A DNA stretch of 64,000 bases from Mesorhizobium sophorae. GTDB taxonomy: Bacteria; Pseudomonadota; Alphaproteobacteria; Rhizobiales; Rhizobiaceae. The position numbers and the translations under genes were made by a program. Every line of letters starts with the position of its first letter. Position 1 is the stretch's first letter. A model generated the notes under the pieces. That model saw only the letters and a list, made by a program, of their open reading frames with translations, was not told the origin of the DNA and searched no databases. Of this stretch, positions 43,300 to 52,142 are shown in pieces. The DNA is taken from positions 806,001 to 870,000 of the forward strand of contig NZ_NNRI01000022.1 in the NCBI RefSeq assembly GCF_002270415.1. The letters run 5' to 3'.

Positions 43300-44052
43300 A
43301 TGAAAATCGTCATCATCGGGGGCACTGGTCTCATCGGTTCCAAGACAGTCGAACGCCTGCGCAAGCAGGGCTGTGAGGTGATCGCCGCCTCCCCGAATAC
43401 CGGTGTCAACACCATCACCGGCGAAGGTCTGAAGGAAGCGCTCGCGGGCGCCGAGGTCGTGATCGACCTCGCCAACTCACCCTCTTTCGAGGACAAGGCC
43501 GCGATGGAGTTCTTCGAGACGTCGGGCCGCAATCTGCTCGCGGCGGACAAGGCTGCCGGCGTCAAGCATCACATCGCGCTCTCGGTCGTCGGAACCGAAC
43601 GCCTGCAGGACGTCGGCTATTTCCGTGCCAAACTCGCCCAGGAAAAGCTGATTAAGGCGTCCGGCATTCCCTACACCATCGTTCACTCCACGCAGTTCAT
43701 GGAGTTCTTGGCCGGCATCGCCCAATCGGGTACGGTCGGCGACGCCGTACATCTGTCGCCGGCCTATGTACAACCCATCGCGTCCGATGACGTCGCCGAC
43801 GTCATGGCCGGTATCGCGCTCGCCGCGCCGATCAACGGCATGATCGAGATTTCCGGTCCGGAGCGTGTGCGAATGAGCGAGCTCGTCGCCCGCTACCTGA
43901 AGGCTGCCGGCGATCCTCGCACGGTCGTGACTGATCCGGATGCGCTCTATTTCGGCGCGAGGCTGAACGACACGTCGCTCGTCTCCGACAACAATCCCCG
44001 TCTCGGCCGCATCACCTTCGAGCAGTGGTTTGCCACCTCGGCGCGGAAATGA
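43300..44052 (+). CDS. NAD(P)H-binding NmrA-like atypical SDR
   Basis: 250 residues. The Rossmann motif is MKIVIIGGTGLIGSKTVERL; HHIALSVVGTERLQDVGYFR and YTIVHSTQFMEF are typical of NmrA/SDR-a proteins, in which the usual Tyr-x3-Lys may be absent and the protein may act as a redox sensor. It follows the AhpD-like gene by 67 bases and precedes the cupin gene by 56, all on one strand. Confidence 0.9.
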   Translation: MKIVIIGGTGLIGSKTVERLRKQGCEVIAASPNTGVNTITGEGLKEALAGAEVVIDLANSPSFEDKAAMEFFETSGRNLLAADKAAGVKHHIALSVVGTERLQDVGYFRAKLAQEKLIKASGIPYTIVHSTQFMEFLAGIAQSGTVGDAVHLSPAYVQPIASDDVADVMAGIALAAPINGMIEISGPERVRMSELVARYLKAAGDPRTVVTDPDALYFGARLNDTSLVSDNNPRLGRITFEQWFATSARK

Positions 44053-44108
44053 CCGTCACGATGCGCCGCAGCGCAGCGTTCCACTCAACGCATGAAAGGA
44101 GTTTCGAA

Positions 44109-44528
44109 ATGATCAAATCAATCGTCGCCGCCCTTATCGTCACGGCTGCCTTGGCAAGCCCGGCCGCAGCCGAGGACACAGGCGGGAAGGCCGCGAAAGT
44201 CACGCTCGTCTATGAGCATGAACTGCCGAATGTCCCCGGCAAGAGCATCAAGGGCATTCTGGTCGAATATGGTCCCGGCGGTCACTCGGAAGCGCACACC
44301 CATCCGACCTCCGCCTTCATCTATGCGACGGTTCTGGAAGGCTCCATCCGCAGCCAGGTCAATGATGGCCCGGTCAAGGTCTACAAGGCCGGCGAGAGCT
44401 TTTCGGAGCTGCCGGGTGACCGCCACAGTGTGAGCGAGAACGGCAGCAAGACCAAGCCAGCGAAACTACTGGCAGTCTTCGTGGTCGACACCAACCAGAA
44501 AGAACTGACCTATCCGGTCAAGAAGTAG
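44109..44528 (+). CDS. Secreted cupin-domain protein
   Basis: 139 residues with a signal peptide (VAALIVTAALASPAAAED, cut near residue 21). Single cupin barrel with HSEAHTHPTSAFIYATVLEG and PGDRHSVSENGS providing metal-binding histidines. Expected in the periplasm. AAAGGAG is 8 bases before the ATG at 44109. Last gene of the putative Rrf2-controlled operon. A metal-dependent oxygenase or binding function is possible. Confidence 0.9.
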   Translation: MIKSIVAALIVTAALASPAAAEDTGGKAAKVTLVYEHELPNVPGKSIKGILVEYGPGGHSEAHTHPTSAFIYATVLEGSIRSQVNDGPVKVYKAGESFSELPGDRHSVSENGSKTKPAKLLAVFVVDTNQKELTYPVKK

Positions 44529-44554
44529 ACCGACCAGACAAGTAGGCCGAAGAG

Positions 44555-44577
44555 GCCGGGCACCTGGTGTCCGGCCG
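44555..44577. terminator. Hairpin between convergent genes
   Basis: GGCCGGGCACC faces TGTCCGGCC, giving about 9 bp of stem with a short loop, located between the cupin stop and the convergent Rrf2 stop. It lacks a U-tract, so it is a weak or factor-assisted terminator at best. Confidence 0.4.
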
Positions 44578-44700
44578 TTCCGGTAGACGGAAATCATGTC
44601 GGCGAGGCCATGTTGGGTGCGTGGCATCCTCAGGGTGCCCGATGGCCCGCCTGTTGTCTGTAAGAAGGACTAGCCATCCGTCACGATCTGCCATTTCCAT

Positions 44701-45189
44701 TCATCCGGCGCGCTCCAGCACCCATTCAAAGCTGCTCTTCCAGAGTTCGGCTGGAATCTCCTGCGCCAGGGCCTCGGTGAGATCGGAAAGCTTGACGCTG
44801 CGCAATTTTGCACGCCATGCCTCGTCGGCTTCCCACATGATGCGCGACACCGCGCAAGGGCTGCTTTCGCAATAGTCCTGCGGACGGCATGGGTTGTTTG
44901 CGCGGATGTTATTGCACACGAACGTCGGCGTCTTGCCCTCGACCGCTTCGACAATATCCAGGAAGGTCAGTTCAGCCGGTGTCCGCGCCAATCGATATCC
45001 ACCTGACGGACCCAGCGTCGTATGGACAAGGCCCGCCTGCGACAGGCTTTGCAGGGCCTTGGATAGATACTCCTTGGGAAGGCCGTGGAACTCGGCAAGC
45101 GCTTTTGTCGAGAGATAGCGCCCGGCAGGCAGGCCTGCGAGAATAGCGCAGCAGTGCAGCGCCCATTCGACTTGGCTTTTCAGGATCAT
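44701..45189 (-). CDS. Rrf2-family transcriptional regulator with four-cysteine cluster
   Basis: 162 residues. The N-terminal winged helix has the Rrf2 pattern (EWALHCCAILAGLPAGRYLS, then GLPKEYLSKALQSLSQAGLV and GPSGGYRLAR). Cys92, Cys101, Cys107 and Cys112 lie where IscR, NsrR and RirA bind an iron-sulfur cluster; the extra fourth cysteine is notable. It should sense redox, nitric oxide or iron. An operator-like dyad upstream matches those before the AhpD-like operon, so it probably represses itself and that operon. Confidence 0.93.
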   Translation of the reverse strand: MILKSQVEWALHCCAILAGLPAGRYLSTKALAEFHGLPKEYLSKALQSLSQAGLVHTTLGPSGGYRLARTPAELTFLDIVEAVEGKTPTFVCNNIRANNPCRPQDYCESSPCAVSRIMWEADEAWRAKLRSVKLSDLTEALAQEIPAELWKSSFEWVLERAG

Positions 45190-45228
45190 CGATGAATTCC
45201 GGGGTCGATACTGACCGAGCTTTATTAA

Positions 45229-45243
45229 GGATACAAAATATCC
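45229..45243. promoter_or_regulatory. GGATAC-AAA-ATATCC dyad upstream of Rrf2 gene
   Basis: Same 6-3-6 geometry and nearly the same bases as the repeats at 42703-42736. It lies 40 bases upstream of the Rrf2 start, as expected for an autoregulatory site. Confidence 0.7.
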
Positions 45244-45329
45244 CTATTCTCCTGCGGTGTAAACAGACGGGTTCCCGGTCCCGCTTGAGTGGGGTTTCAG
45301 CATCGTCCGCAGGGCAAGAGGTAAGCCGT

Positions 45330-45959
45330 TCAGGCCCCGGAATGCGGGTCAATGCTGTAGGGATGGACCGGATAGCCGGGACCGATGGCGTCGCGTACGC
45401 GGCCAATCCACCCCATGACCGCCGGATAGTCCGCCAGCGAGAAGCCGCAATCCTCGGCGCGATGGCTGTAGGCATAGACGGCGATATCGGCGATCGTGAA
45501 GTCGTTTCCGACGAGAAACGGGGTGTCGCCAAGGCTGCGGTTCATGGCGGCGAGGGTGCGGGCTCCGGCTTCGCGCTTGCCTGCAACCATGCCCTGGTTG
45601 CGCTCGAGGCGTCCGGTCAAGGTCCAGAAGCGCAGCGAGCCGATGACCGGTTCGACATTGTATTGTTCGAAGAACAGCCACTGCATGACTTTGGCGCGCT
45701 GATAGCGGTCCGCCGGCAGAAGGGGCGTCCCTTCGGCGAGGTAAGTCAGGATCGAATTGGATTCGGCGATGGCGCTGCCCTCTTCGAGCTGGAGCACCGG
45801 TACGGCACCGGCAGGATTGAGTTCAAGGAAGGCGTCGGTGTGGCTCTCGCCCTCGAAAATCGAGACCTTGCGACTGTCATAGGGGATCTTGAGCAGCCCG
45901 AGCAGAACCCGGACCTTCCAGCCATTCTGCGATGGGAGATAATCATGAAGCTTGAGCAT
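45330..45959 (-). CDS. Glutathione S-transferase
   Basis: 209 residues. The thioredoxin-like N-terminal domain (MLKLHDYLPSQNGWKVRVLL, LELNPAGAVPVLQ, IAESNSILTYLAEG) carries the cis-proline and glutamate-serine glutathione site. The helical C-terminal domain has the N-capping FTIADIAVYAYSH. It conjugates or reduces electrophiles. Cytosolic; upstream of the Rrf2 gene on the same strand, 140 bases apart. Start chosen at the fold's beginning. Confidence 0.92.
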   Translation of the reverse strand: MLKLHDYLPSQNGWKVRVLLGLLKIPYDSRKVSIFEGESHTDAFLELNPAGAVPVLQLEEGSAIAESNSILTYLAEGTPLLPADRYQRAKVMQWLFFEQYNVEPVIGSLRFWTLTGRLERNQGMVAGKREAGARTLAAMNRSLGDTPFLVGNDFTIADIAVYAYSHRAEDCGFSLADYPAVMGWIGRVRDAIGPGYPVHPYSIDPHSGA

Positions 45960-46120
45960 GGCTGGTCCTCGTGATGGATCAACCATCGCATGGCGTGCCG
46001 CCCGGCCACCACCCGATTCCTGCACGCCATCGCATGAAGACTGCGATCCCAGCCACCTAATAAATCACTTCCGCTCGTGCCATCTTTCTCCCGAAGCAAT
46101 CGACATCCCGGGAGCAGCAC

Positions 46121-46818
46121 ATGAACACGCAATCCAGCAAGGTCGCGCTGGTTACCGGCGCCAATCGCGGCATCGGGCTCGAGACCGGGCGCCAGCTGGC
46201 GAAGCTCGGCTTCACCGTTCTGCTCGGCGTGCGCGACCTCGCCAGAGGCGAAGCGGCGGCACGAGGCCTCGACGGCCATGTCGAGGCCATCGCGTTCGAT
46301 GTCGCGGCGCCTGACGCAGCGGCACTGGCGGCGGCGGATGTCGAGCGCCGCTTCGGCCGTCTCGACGTGCTGATCAACAACGCCGCGATCCACTACGACA
46401 CCGGTTCGCGGGCGTTGCTGCCGGACTGGAAGGTGATCCGCGAGGCGTTCGAGACAATGTCTTTGGCGCCTGGCGGGCCGCGTCCGCCTTCGCGCCGCTG
46501 CTCAAGGCCGGTGGCCATGGCAGGCTGGTCAACGTTTCTTCCGAGGGTGGTTCGCTGGCCTCGATGGGGGCGGGGGCGCCGGCCTATTCGACATCGAAGG
46601 CGACCCTCAACGCGCTGACCTGCGTGCTGGCGGCCGAACTGCACGGCGCCGGCGTGCTGGTCAACGCCGTCTGCCCCGGCTGGGTCGCCACCGACATGGG
46701 GGGGCCGGGCGGGCGCCCGGTGGCGCAAGGAGCAGCGGGCATCGTCTGGGCGGCGACCTTGGCGGATGACGGTCCGACCGGCGGTTTCTTTCGCGACGGC
46801 AAAAGGCTGCCGTGGTGA
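46121..46818 (+). pseudogene. SDR-family oxidoreductase with one-base frameshift
   Basis: A short-chain dehydrogenase: VALVTGANRGIGLETGRQL, LDVLINNAAIHYDT, and in a second frame APAYSTSKATLNALT and VNAVCPGWVATDMGG. At 46456-46458 the bases GAGACAATGTC should read GAGACAAATGTC to keep frame (ETNVFGAWRAA), so one A is missing. The 5' part starts normally with GGGAGCAGCAC before the ATG. It is otherwise intact, so the lesion may be recent or a sequencing error in a short A-run. Confidence 0.85.
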
Positions 46819-46966
46819 GGATCCCGGACGCGGGCATGATCGGCGGAGCACAGATTCAACCGCTGTCTGGTTTCGGACGGCTCACTTGTTGAATCGTTGA
46901 ACCGCTGTAAGGTCTTGATTTCACGCAGTTCCGGGCGGAATGCCAGCTTTCGAAAAACCGCGCAAG

Positions 46967-46999
46967 AAAAAAGCCGCCCTCGCTTTTGCGAGTGGCGGC
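46967..46999 (-). terminator. Intrinsic terminator for the 47134 gene
   Basis: GCCGCC-CTCGC, loop TTTT, GCGAG-TGGCGGC with one bulged base. On the minus strand the stem is followed by TTTTTTCTTG, so it ends transcripts coming from the gene at 47134-47433. A weaker CTTT tail on the other strand makes it partly bidirectional. Confidence 0.75.
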
Positions 47000-47133
47000 C
47001 TTTCCCTGGGAGGAAGTCAGAGAGAAGGGCGATCAATAAGCCTTGGCGAGCTTGCTGCCGTCCTTCTTGTGGGGGGTGCTTCTTGACGTGTTGAAAGCCT
47101 GGGCTTCAAAAAACTGGTTTCATAGATCTGATC

Positions 47134-47433
47134 TCACTCAGCCTCATCGTCCGGTGTCACCCCAAGCAGCTCCAGAGCGTTGGCCAGCGTCCTGATGCCT
47201 TGCGCCTGCTTGCGCTCGGCACAGAAGCGGATGGCTGTCTTCTGCAGTGTCGTTGCCTCGGCGACCTCGGCTGTCTCGGCTTTGGTCTGGATGACTTCGT
47301 CGAGTTGATGACTGAGCCGGTCGCAGTGCTCGCTGCGGGTGATGGCGGCTTTTGCTTCCGACGGTCCGATCGCGGTGACGGCAAGCGACATGCCGAGCAG
47401 GGCACCCGTCCATCCGTTCAAACCTCGTTGCAT
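47134..47433 (-). CDS. Small periplasmic helical protein
   Basis: 99 residues. A signal peptide (GALLGMSLAVTAIGPSEA, cut near residue 30) precedes a helical, charged domain with two cysteines (SEHCDRLSHQL and IRFCAERKQA) that could form a disulfide hairpin. No known family. The ATG at 47433 or the one at 47445 may start it. Followed downstream by an intrinsic terminator. It is divergent from the ABC-F gene. Confidence 0.7.
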   Translation of the reverse strand: MQRGLNGWTGALLGMSLAVTAIGPSEAKAAITRSEHCDRLSHQLDEVIQTKAETAEVAEATTLQKTAIRFCAERKQAQGIRTLANALELLGVTPDDEAE

Positions 47434-47688
47434 TGCCGGTGACATCCGTTGGCGTTGTGCCGCGACCATTCCGGCCGCCGCGGGATGCTTATGCCAGCCG
47501 ATCTTTTCGCCAGTTTTTCCGAACTGTTGAATCTTGTTTCTGGATTGTGTCCGGGGACGGTCTTGGTTTCTCCCACAAGAAGGAGGGAAGTGCTGCCGCT
47601 GCGGCGCTTGCGCCTCTTCCTCTGGCGCCCGCCATCGCGTATGGCCCCGGGGAAAATCCTTCCAAGTTCCAAGCCCCCCGGAAATCGC

Positions 47689-49311
47689 ATGATCAGACTG
47701 GAAAGCATCAGCAAGCAGAATGGCCGTCAGCTTGTCTTCATCGAAGCGTCGGCGGCGCTGCAGAAGGGCGAGAAGGTCGGCCTCGTCGGCCCCAACGGCG
47801 CTGGCAAGACGACGCTGTTTCGCATGATCACCGGGCAGGAACAGCCCGACGAAGGCCAGGTGCAGGTCGATCGCGGTGTCACCATCGGTTATTTCAGCCA
47901 GGATGTCGGCGACATGGAAGGCCACAGCGCTGTGGCCGAAGTGATGAACGGCGCCGGGCCGGTGAGCGACGTGGCGGCCGAGATGGCCGCACTCGAGGCC
48001 GCCATGGCCGACCGCGACCAGGCCGACCAGATGGACGACATCATCGCCAGATATGGCGAGGCGCAGCACCGTTTCGAGGAGCTCGATGGCTATGCGCTGG
48101 ACGGCCGCGCGCGTGAGGTGCTCGATGGCCTGGGTTTCAGCCAGGAGATGATGGACGGCGATGTCGGCAAACTCTCCGGCGGCTGGAAGATGCGCGTGGC
48201 GCTGGCCCGCATCCTTCTGATGCGGCCCGACGCCATGCTGCTCGACGAGCCGAGCAACCATCTCGACCTCGAAAGCCTGATCTGGCTGGAATCCTTCCTG
48301 AAGAACTATGACGGCGCATTGCTGATGACCTCGCACGACCGCGAGTTCATGAACCGCATCGTCAACAAGGTGGTCGAGATCGACGCAGGTTCGCTGACCG
48401 CCTATTCCGGCAATTACGAATTCTATCAGCAGCAGCGGGCGATCGCCGACAAGCAGCAGCAGGCGCAGTTCGAGCGCCAGCAGGCGATGCTGGCCAAGGA
48501 GATCGCCTTCATCGAGCGCTTCAAGGCGCGCGCCTCGCATGCCGCGCAGGTGCAGAGCCGGGTGAAGAAGCTCGACAAGATCGACCGCGTCGAGCCGCCC
48601 AAGCGCCGCCAGACGGTGTCGTTCGACTTCCAGCCGGCGCCCCGCTGCGGCGAGGATGTCGTGACGCTGAAGAGCGTCCACAAGGGTTATGGCAGCCGCA
48701 GCATCTATGAAGGGCTCGATTTCCAGGTCCGCCGCCGCGAGCGCTGGTGCATCATGGGCGTCAATGGCGCCGGCAAGTCGACGCTGTTGAAGCTGGTCGC
48801 CGGTGCTTCCGAGCCCGACGCCGGCACGGTGGCGCGCGGCCCAAGCGTCAAGATGGGTTATTTCGCCCAGCACGCCATGGAATTGCTGGAAGGCGAGCGT
48901 ACCGTGTTCCAGACGCTGGAGGACGCGTTCCCGCAGGCCGGCCAGGCGCCGCTCAGGGCACTCGCCGGCTGCTTCGGCTTTTCCGGCGACGAAATCGAGA
49001 AGAAATGCCGGGTGCTGTCAGGCGGCGAGAAGGCGCGGCTGGTGATGGCGCTGATGCTGTTCGACCCGCCCAACCTGCTGGTGCTGGACGAGCCGACCAA
49101 CCATCTCGACATCGCCACCAAGGAGATGCTGATCACCGCACTCTCCCAGTACGAAGGCACCATGCTCTTCGTATCGCACGACCGGCATTTCCTGGCGGCA
49201 CTTTCCAACCGCGTGCTGGAACTGACGCCCGAAGGCATCCACACCTATGGCGGCGGCTATACGGAGTATGTCGAGCGGACGGGGCAGGAAGCGCCGGGGC
49301 TCAGGAGCTAA
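47689..49311 (+). CDS. ABC-F family ATPase
   Basis: 540-residue cytosolic protein with two ABC modules and no membrane segment. Walker A is GLVGPNGAGKTTL and GVNGAGKSTL; signatures LSGGWKMRVAL and LSGGEKARLVM; Walker B MLLDEPSNHLD and LVLDEPTNHLD. Between the modules is the charged P-site linker (about residues 230-300) that reaches into the ribosome. ABC-F proteins act on stalled or antibiotic-bound ribosomes. The frame is open upstream, but the family begins at this ATG. Confidence 0.94.
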   Translation: MIRLESISKQNGRQLVFIEASAALQKGEKVGLVGPNGAGKTTLFRMITGQEQPDEGQVQVDRGVTIGYFSQDVGDMEGHSAVAEVMNGAGPVSDVAAEMAALEAAMADRDQADQMDDIIARYGEAQHRFEELDGYALDGRAREVLDGLGFSQEMMDGDVGKLSGGWKMRVALARILLMRPDAMLLDEPSNHLDLESLIWLESFLKNYDGALLMTSHDREFMNRIVNKVVEIDAGSLTAYSGNYEFYQQQRAIADKQQQAQFERQQAMLAKEIAFIERFKARASHAAQVQSRVKKLDKIDRVEPPKRRQTVSFDFQPAPRCGEDVVTLKSVHKGYGSRSIYEGLDFQVRRRERWCIMGVNGAGKSTLLKLVAGASEPDAGTVARGPSVKMGYFAQHAMELLEGERTVFQTLEDAFPQAGQAPLRALAGCFGFSGDEIEKKCRVLSGGEKARLVMALMLFDPPNLLVLDEPTNHLDIATKEMLITALSQYEGTMLFVSHDRHFLAALSNRVLELTPEGIHTYGGGYTEYVERTGQEAPGLRS

Positions 49312-49325
49312 GGGGCGCCAAGCCA

Positions 49326-52010
49326 CTACCCCGCGGCCAGCCACTTGCGAGACTGGGCGAAGGTCTTGAAGGCCTTCGCCTCCATCGGGCGGCCAAGAAA
49401 GTAACCTTGCAGGATATCGCAACCAAGCTCCTTCAGGATGCGCGCGTGCTCCATCGTCTCTACGCCCTCGGCAACCACTTCGATGCCGAGCGATTTGCCG
49501 ATCTCGATGATCGACGACACCAGCTGCCGCTGCGCCATTGAGCCAGTGATGGGCGTGACCAGTTGGCGGTCGATCTTGAGGCGACGCGGCCGCAACTTGA
49601 GCAGGGAGACGATCGAGGCATAGCCGGTGCCAAAATCGTCGATCTCGATGTCGATGCCGAGCTCCTTGATGTGCTCGATGTTCCAGGTGACCAGATCGTC
49701 GTTCTCGTCGAGGAAGATGGACTCCACCAGCTCGAACGACACGGTTCCTTCCTTGATGGCGAGCTCGCGCAAACCCTTGATCAGGTCCTTGTCCTCCAGG
49801 CGCCTGGCCGAGACGTTGACCGAGACACGCGGGATGTTGAGATGGCTGCGCGACCAGCGCTCGAAATTCTCCAGCGCATCCTTGAGGACGATGCGGTCGA
49901 TCAGCGCCACGACATTGAGCTCTTCGGCCACCTTGAGATAGGCGTCGGGGGCCAGGATGCCACGCCGCGGGTGCTTCCAGCGCGACAACGCTTCGACGCC
50001 GACGATCTCGAGCGTCCTGGCGTCGAACTGCGGCTGGTAGTAGGCGACGAATTCATCCCGCTCCAGCCCGCCCAGGATCTCGTCGGCGACCTGCTTGGTC
50101 CGCACGATCTCGCTCTGCAGTTCCTCGTTGAAGAACTCGTAGCGGTTGCGGCCACGGCCTTTCGCCCGGTAAAGCGCGAGATCGGCGTTGACGAGCAACT
50201 GCTTTGCGTCGACGCCGCTGTTGGCGGCAATGCCGATGCTGACCCCGAACCGGCACTGATGGCCCCGATAGTAGACAGGCTGGCGCATCTCCTCGATGAT
50301 GCGGTCGGCGAGTGCCGAGAGCGCGTCGTCGTCACGCCCATGGCTTACCACGACGAACTCGTCGCCGCCGATGCGCGCAACGAAATCGCCAGAGCCGGCA
50401 TTGGCCTTGATGACCTTCGAGGCATGCATCAGCATCGCGTCGCCCGCTGCGTGCCCGAGCGTGTCATTGATCTGCTTGAAGCGGTCGAGGTCAAGATGCA
50501 GCAGCGCCATGCGGTCGTGTTGGCCGGTTTCGGCCAGCATCTCGTCGAGATAGCGGCGGTTGGGCAGGCCTGTCAGTGAATCGTGCAGCGCCACATGCTC
50601 GATATGCGCCTTGGCAAGCTTCAGCTCGGCGTTCTTCGATTCCGACAGCTGGCGCTCGCGAATGAGGTTCTCGTTGAGCAGGACGTCGCTGGTCACATCC
50701 CATTCGGCGCCGATCAGCTTGGGCGTGCCGCCGATGTCCTGGAAGAAGCTGGCGCGCGTGCGCACATGACGGACGGCGCCGTCGGGGCGCAGGAGCCGGT
50801 ATTGCGAGAAGTAGGGGCCTTTTGTCGTCGCGGCCGAATCGAAGTCCTGCTTTGCCCGCTCGATGTCCTCTGGGTGGATCGCCAGCGCCCAGTCGTTATA
50901 GCCTCGTGGCTTGCCGTCGGCCGGCCTGCCATAGATTTCGTTGACGCGGTCGTCCCACAGCAGTTCGTTGGTGGCGAGGTCGTGCTCCCAAACGCCGATG
51001 CCCGAGGCGTCCAGCGCCAGCTCCAGGCGACCGGACAGGCGCCTCAACTCGGCGTCATTCCTTTGCCTTTCGCCAAACAGCCGCCCGGCCACGAGAATCG
51101 GCAGTACCACCAGCGCGCCGGCAAGTGCCATGAGTGCCCGCAAGGTCCACTGATTTTTCGGAGCCGCTGGCCAGCCATTCTTGGGGATGGCCGAAATTTG
51201 CCAGGAACCCGAAGGCAGCTGCACGTCGGCCGCTACGGGATTGCCGGCGACGACCGTGCCGTTGCCGAAGAAACGTTCGCCCCCGCCGCCCAACGCATCC
51301 TTGCCGGTCAGCGCGACATCGATGTCGAGAGCGGGGTCGGCCAGTCCGCTTGCCGCGTAGAGCCGGTCGACATCGACGACTGCCGAGACGATGCCCCAGA
51401 AGCGGTCGCCGCCTCCCGCCGTCGGCACGAAGACCGGGATGCGACCGATGAAGCCGCGCCCGCCTTGCGCCAGTTTGACCGGTCCGGCAAATACCAGCAC
51501 GCGCTGGTCGCGCGCCCGAAGCGCTGCCAGGCGTTGCTCCTCGTTCTTGCGGTAGTCGAGCCCGATTGCCTTCTCGTTGCCTTCCATCGGGTACATCAGC
51601 GAGATGACCAGGTCGGGCGCGCCGGCGATGTTGTGCAATTGCGATTTCTGCTCGAACAGATTGCCTGCGAGCGACGCAAATCTCTGCTGGCCCATGTAGG
51701 GCTCTGTAACGATGGCCGAGACGAGCCCCTGAACAAGCTGGAGATTGCCGTTTATGTTGCCTTCGAGCTTGGCGCGGATGACGTTGACCTTAGCCAGCAC
51801 ATCGGCGCGCGCCAGTTGGTCGGAGACCTTCCTGTTCTGCTGGTCGGCAACGACGGCGCAGACCATGAGCACAACAAAGGCTATTGCCGCCGGCAAGTTG
51901 GCGGAAGAAAAAACGGCCTGTCTCAAGCGGCCGAGACTGTATCGCGTTGTGGCCAATTCGACCCGGGTACCTTTGCTGGACAATAGCTCGTCGGTCGATC
52001 CTACTGCCAA
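49326..52010 (-). CDS. CHASE-PAS-GGDEF-EAL cyclic-di-GMP protein
   Basis: 894 residues. A membrane helix near 38-56, a periplasmic CHASE-like sensor (about 60-300), a second helix (LMALAGALVVLPILVAGRLF), a PAS domain (about 325-450), a GGDEF domain with intact RIGGDEF and an EAL domain with EALSRW and DDFGTGYAS. Both catalytic motifs are intact, so it may make or degrade cyclic di-GMP depending on signal. Convergent with the ABC-F gene, 14 bases apart. Could influence exopolysaccharide output (inference). Confidence 0.95.
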   Translation of the reverse strand: MAVGSTDELLSSKGTRVELATTRYSLGRLRQAVFSSANLPAAIAFVVLMVCAVVADQQNRKVSDQLARADVLAKVNVIRAKLEGNINGNLQLVQGLVSAIVTEPYMGQQRFASLAGNLFEQKSQLHNIAGAPDLVISLMYPMEGNEKAIGLDYRKNEEQRLAALRARDQRVLVFAGPVKLAQGGRGFIGRIPVFVPTAGGGDRFWGIVSAVVDVDRLYAASGLADPALDIDVALTGKDALGGGGERFFGNGTVVAGNPVAADVQLPSGSWQISAIPKNGWPAAPKNQWTLRALMALAGALVVLPILVAGRLFGERQRNDAELRRLSGRLELALDASGIGVWEHDLATNELLWDDRVNEIYGRPADGKPRGYNDWALAIHPEDIERAKQDFDSAATTKGPYFSQYRLLRPDGAVRHVRTRASFFQDIGGTPKLIGAEWDVTSDVLLNENLIRERQLSESKNAELKLAKAHIEHVALHDSLTGLPNRRYLDEMLAETGQHDRMALLHLDLDRFKQINDTLGHAAGDAMLMHASKVIKANAGSGDFVARIGGDEFVVVSHGRDDDALSALADRIIEEMRQPVYYRGHQCRFGVSIGIAANSGVDAKQLLVNADLALYRAKGRGRNRYEFFNEELQSEIVRTKQVADEILGGLERDEFVAYYQPQFDARTLEIVGVEALSRWKHPRRGILAPDAYLKVAEELNVVALIDRIVLKDALENFERWSRSHLNIPRVSVNVSARRLEDKDLIKGLRELAIKEGTVSFELVESIFLDENDDLVTWNIEHIKELGIDIEIDDFGTGYASIVSLLKLRPRRLKIDRQLVTPITGSMAQRQLVSSIIEIGKSLGIEVVAEGVETMEHARILKELGCDILQGYFLGRPMEAKAFKTFAQSRKWLAAG

Positions 52011-52142
52011 ACGCTTAAATTTAACCTTCCAGGCCAGCCTGAAGTTTCAGCATCGTGCCTATGCCGGCATTTCAGCCCGCAGGCTGAACCAATGCATAGC
52101 GGGCTGACGCCGGTTGGACTTCTTCACGGTCAATGCCGGCCG

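Noticed and set aside
47035-47105. Minus-strand peptide ending PHKKDGSKLAKAY
   Set aside because: The C-terminal part looks protein-like, but an in-frame stop lies just upstream with no start codon between, so no gene can be supported.
50583-51986. 467-codon open frame antisense to the GGDEF-EAL gene
   Set aside because: It lies wholly within a gene with intact GGDEF and EAL motifs; its own product has no family features.
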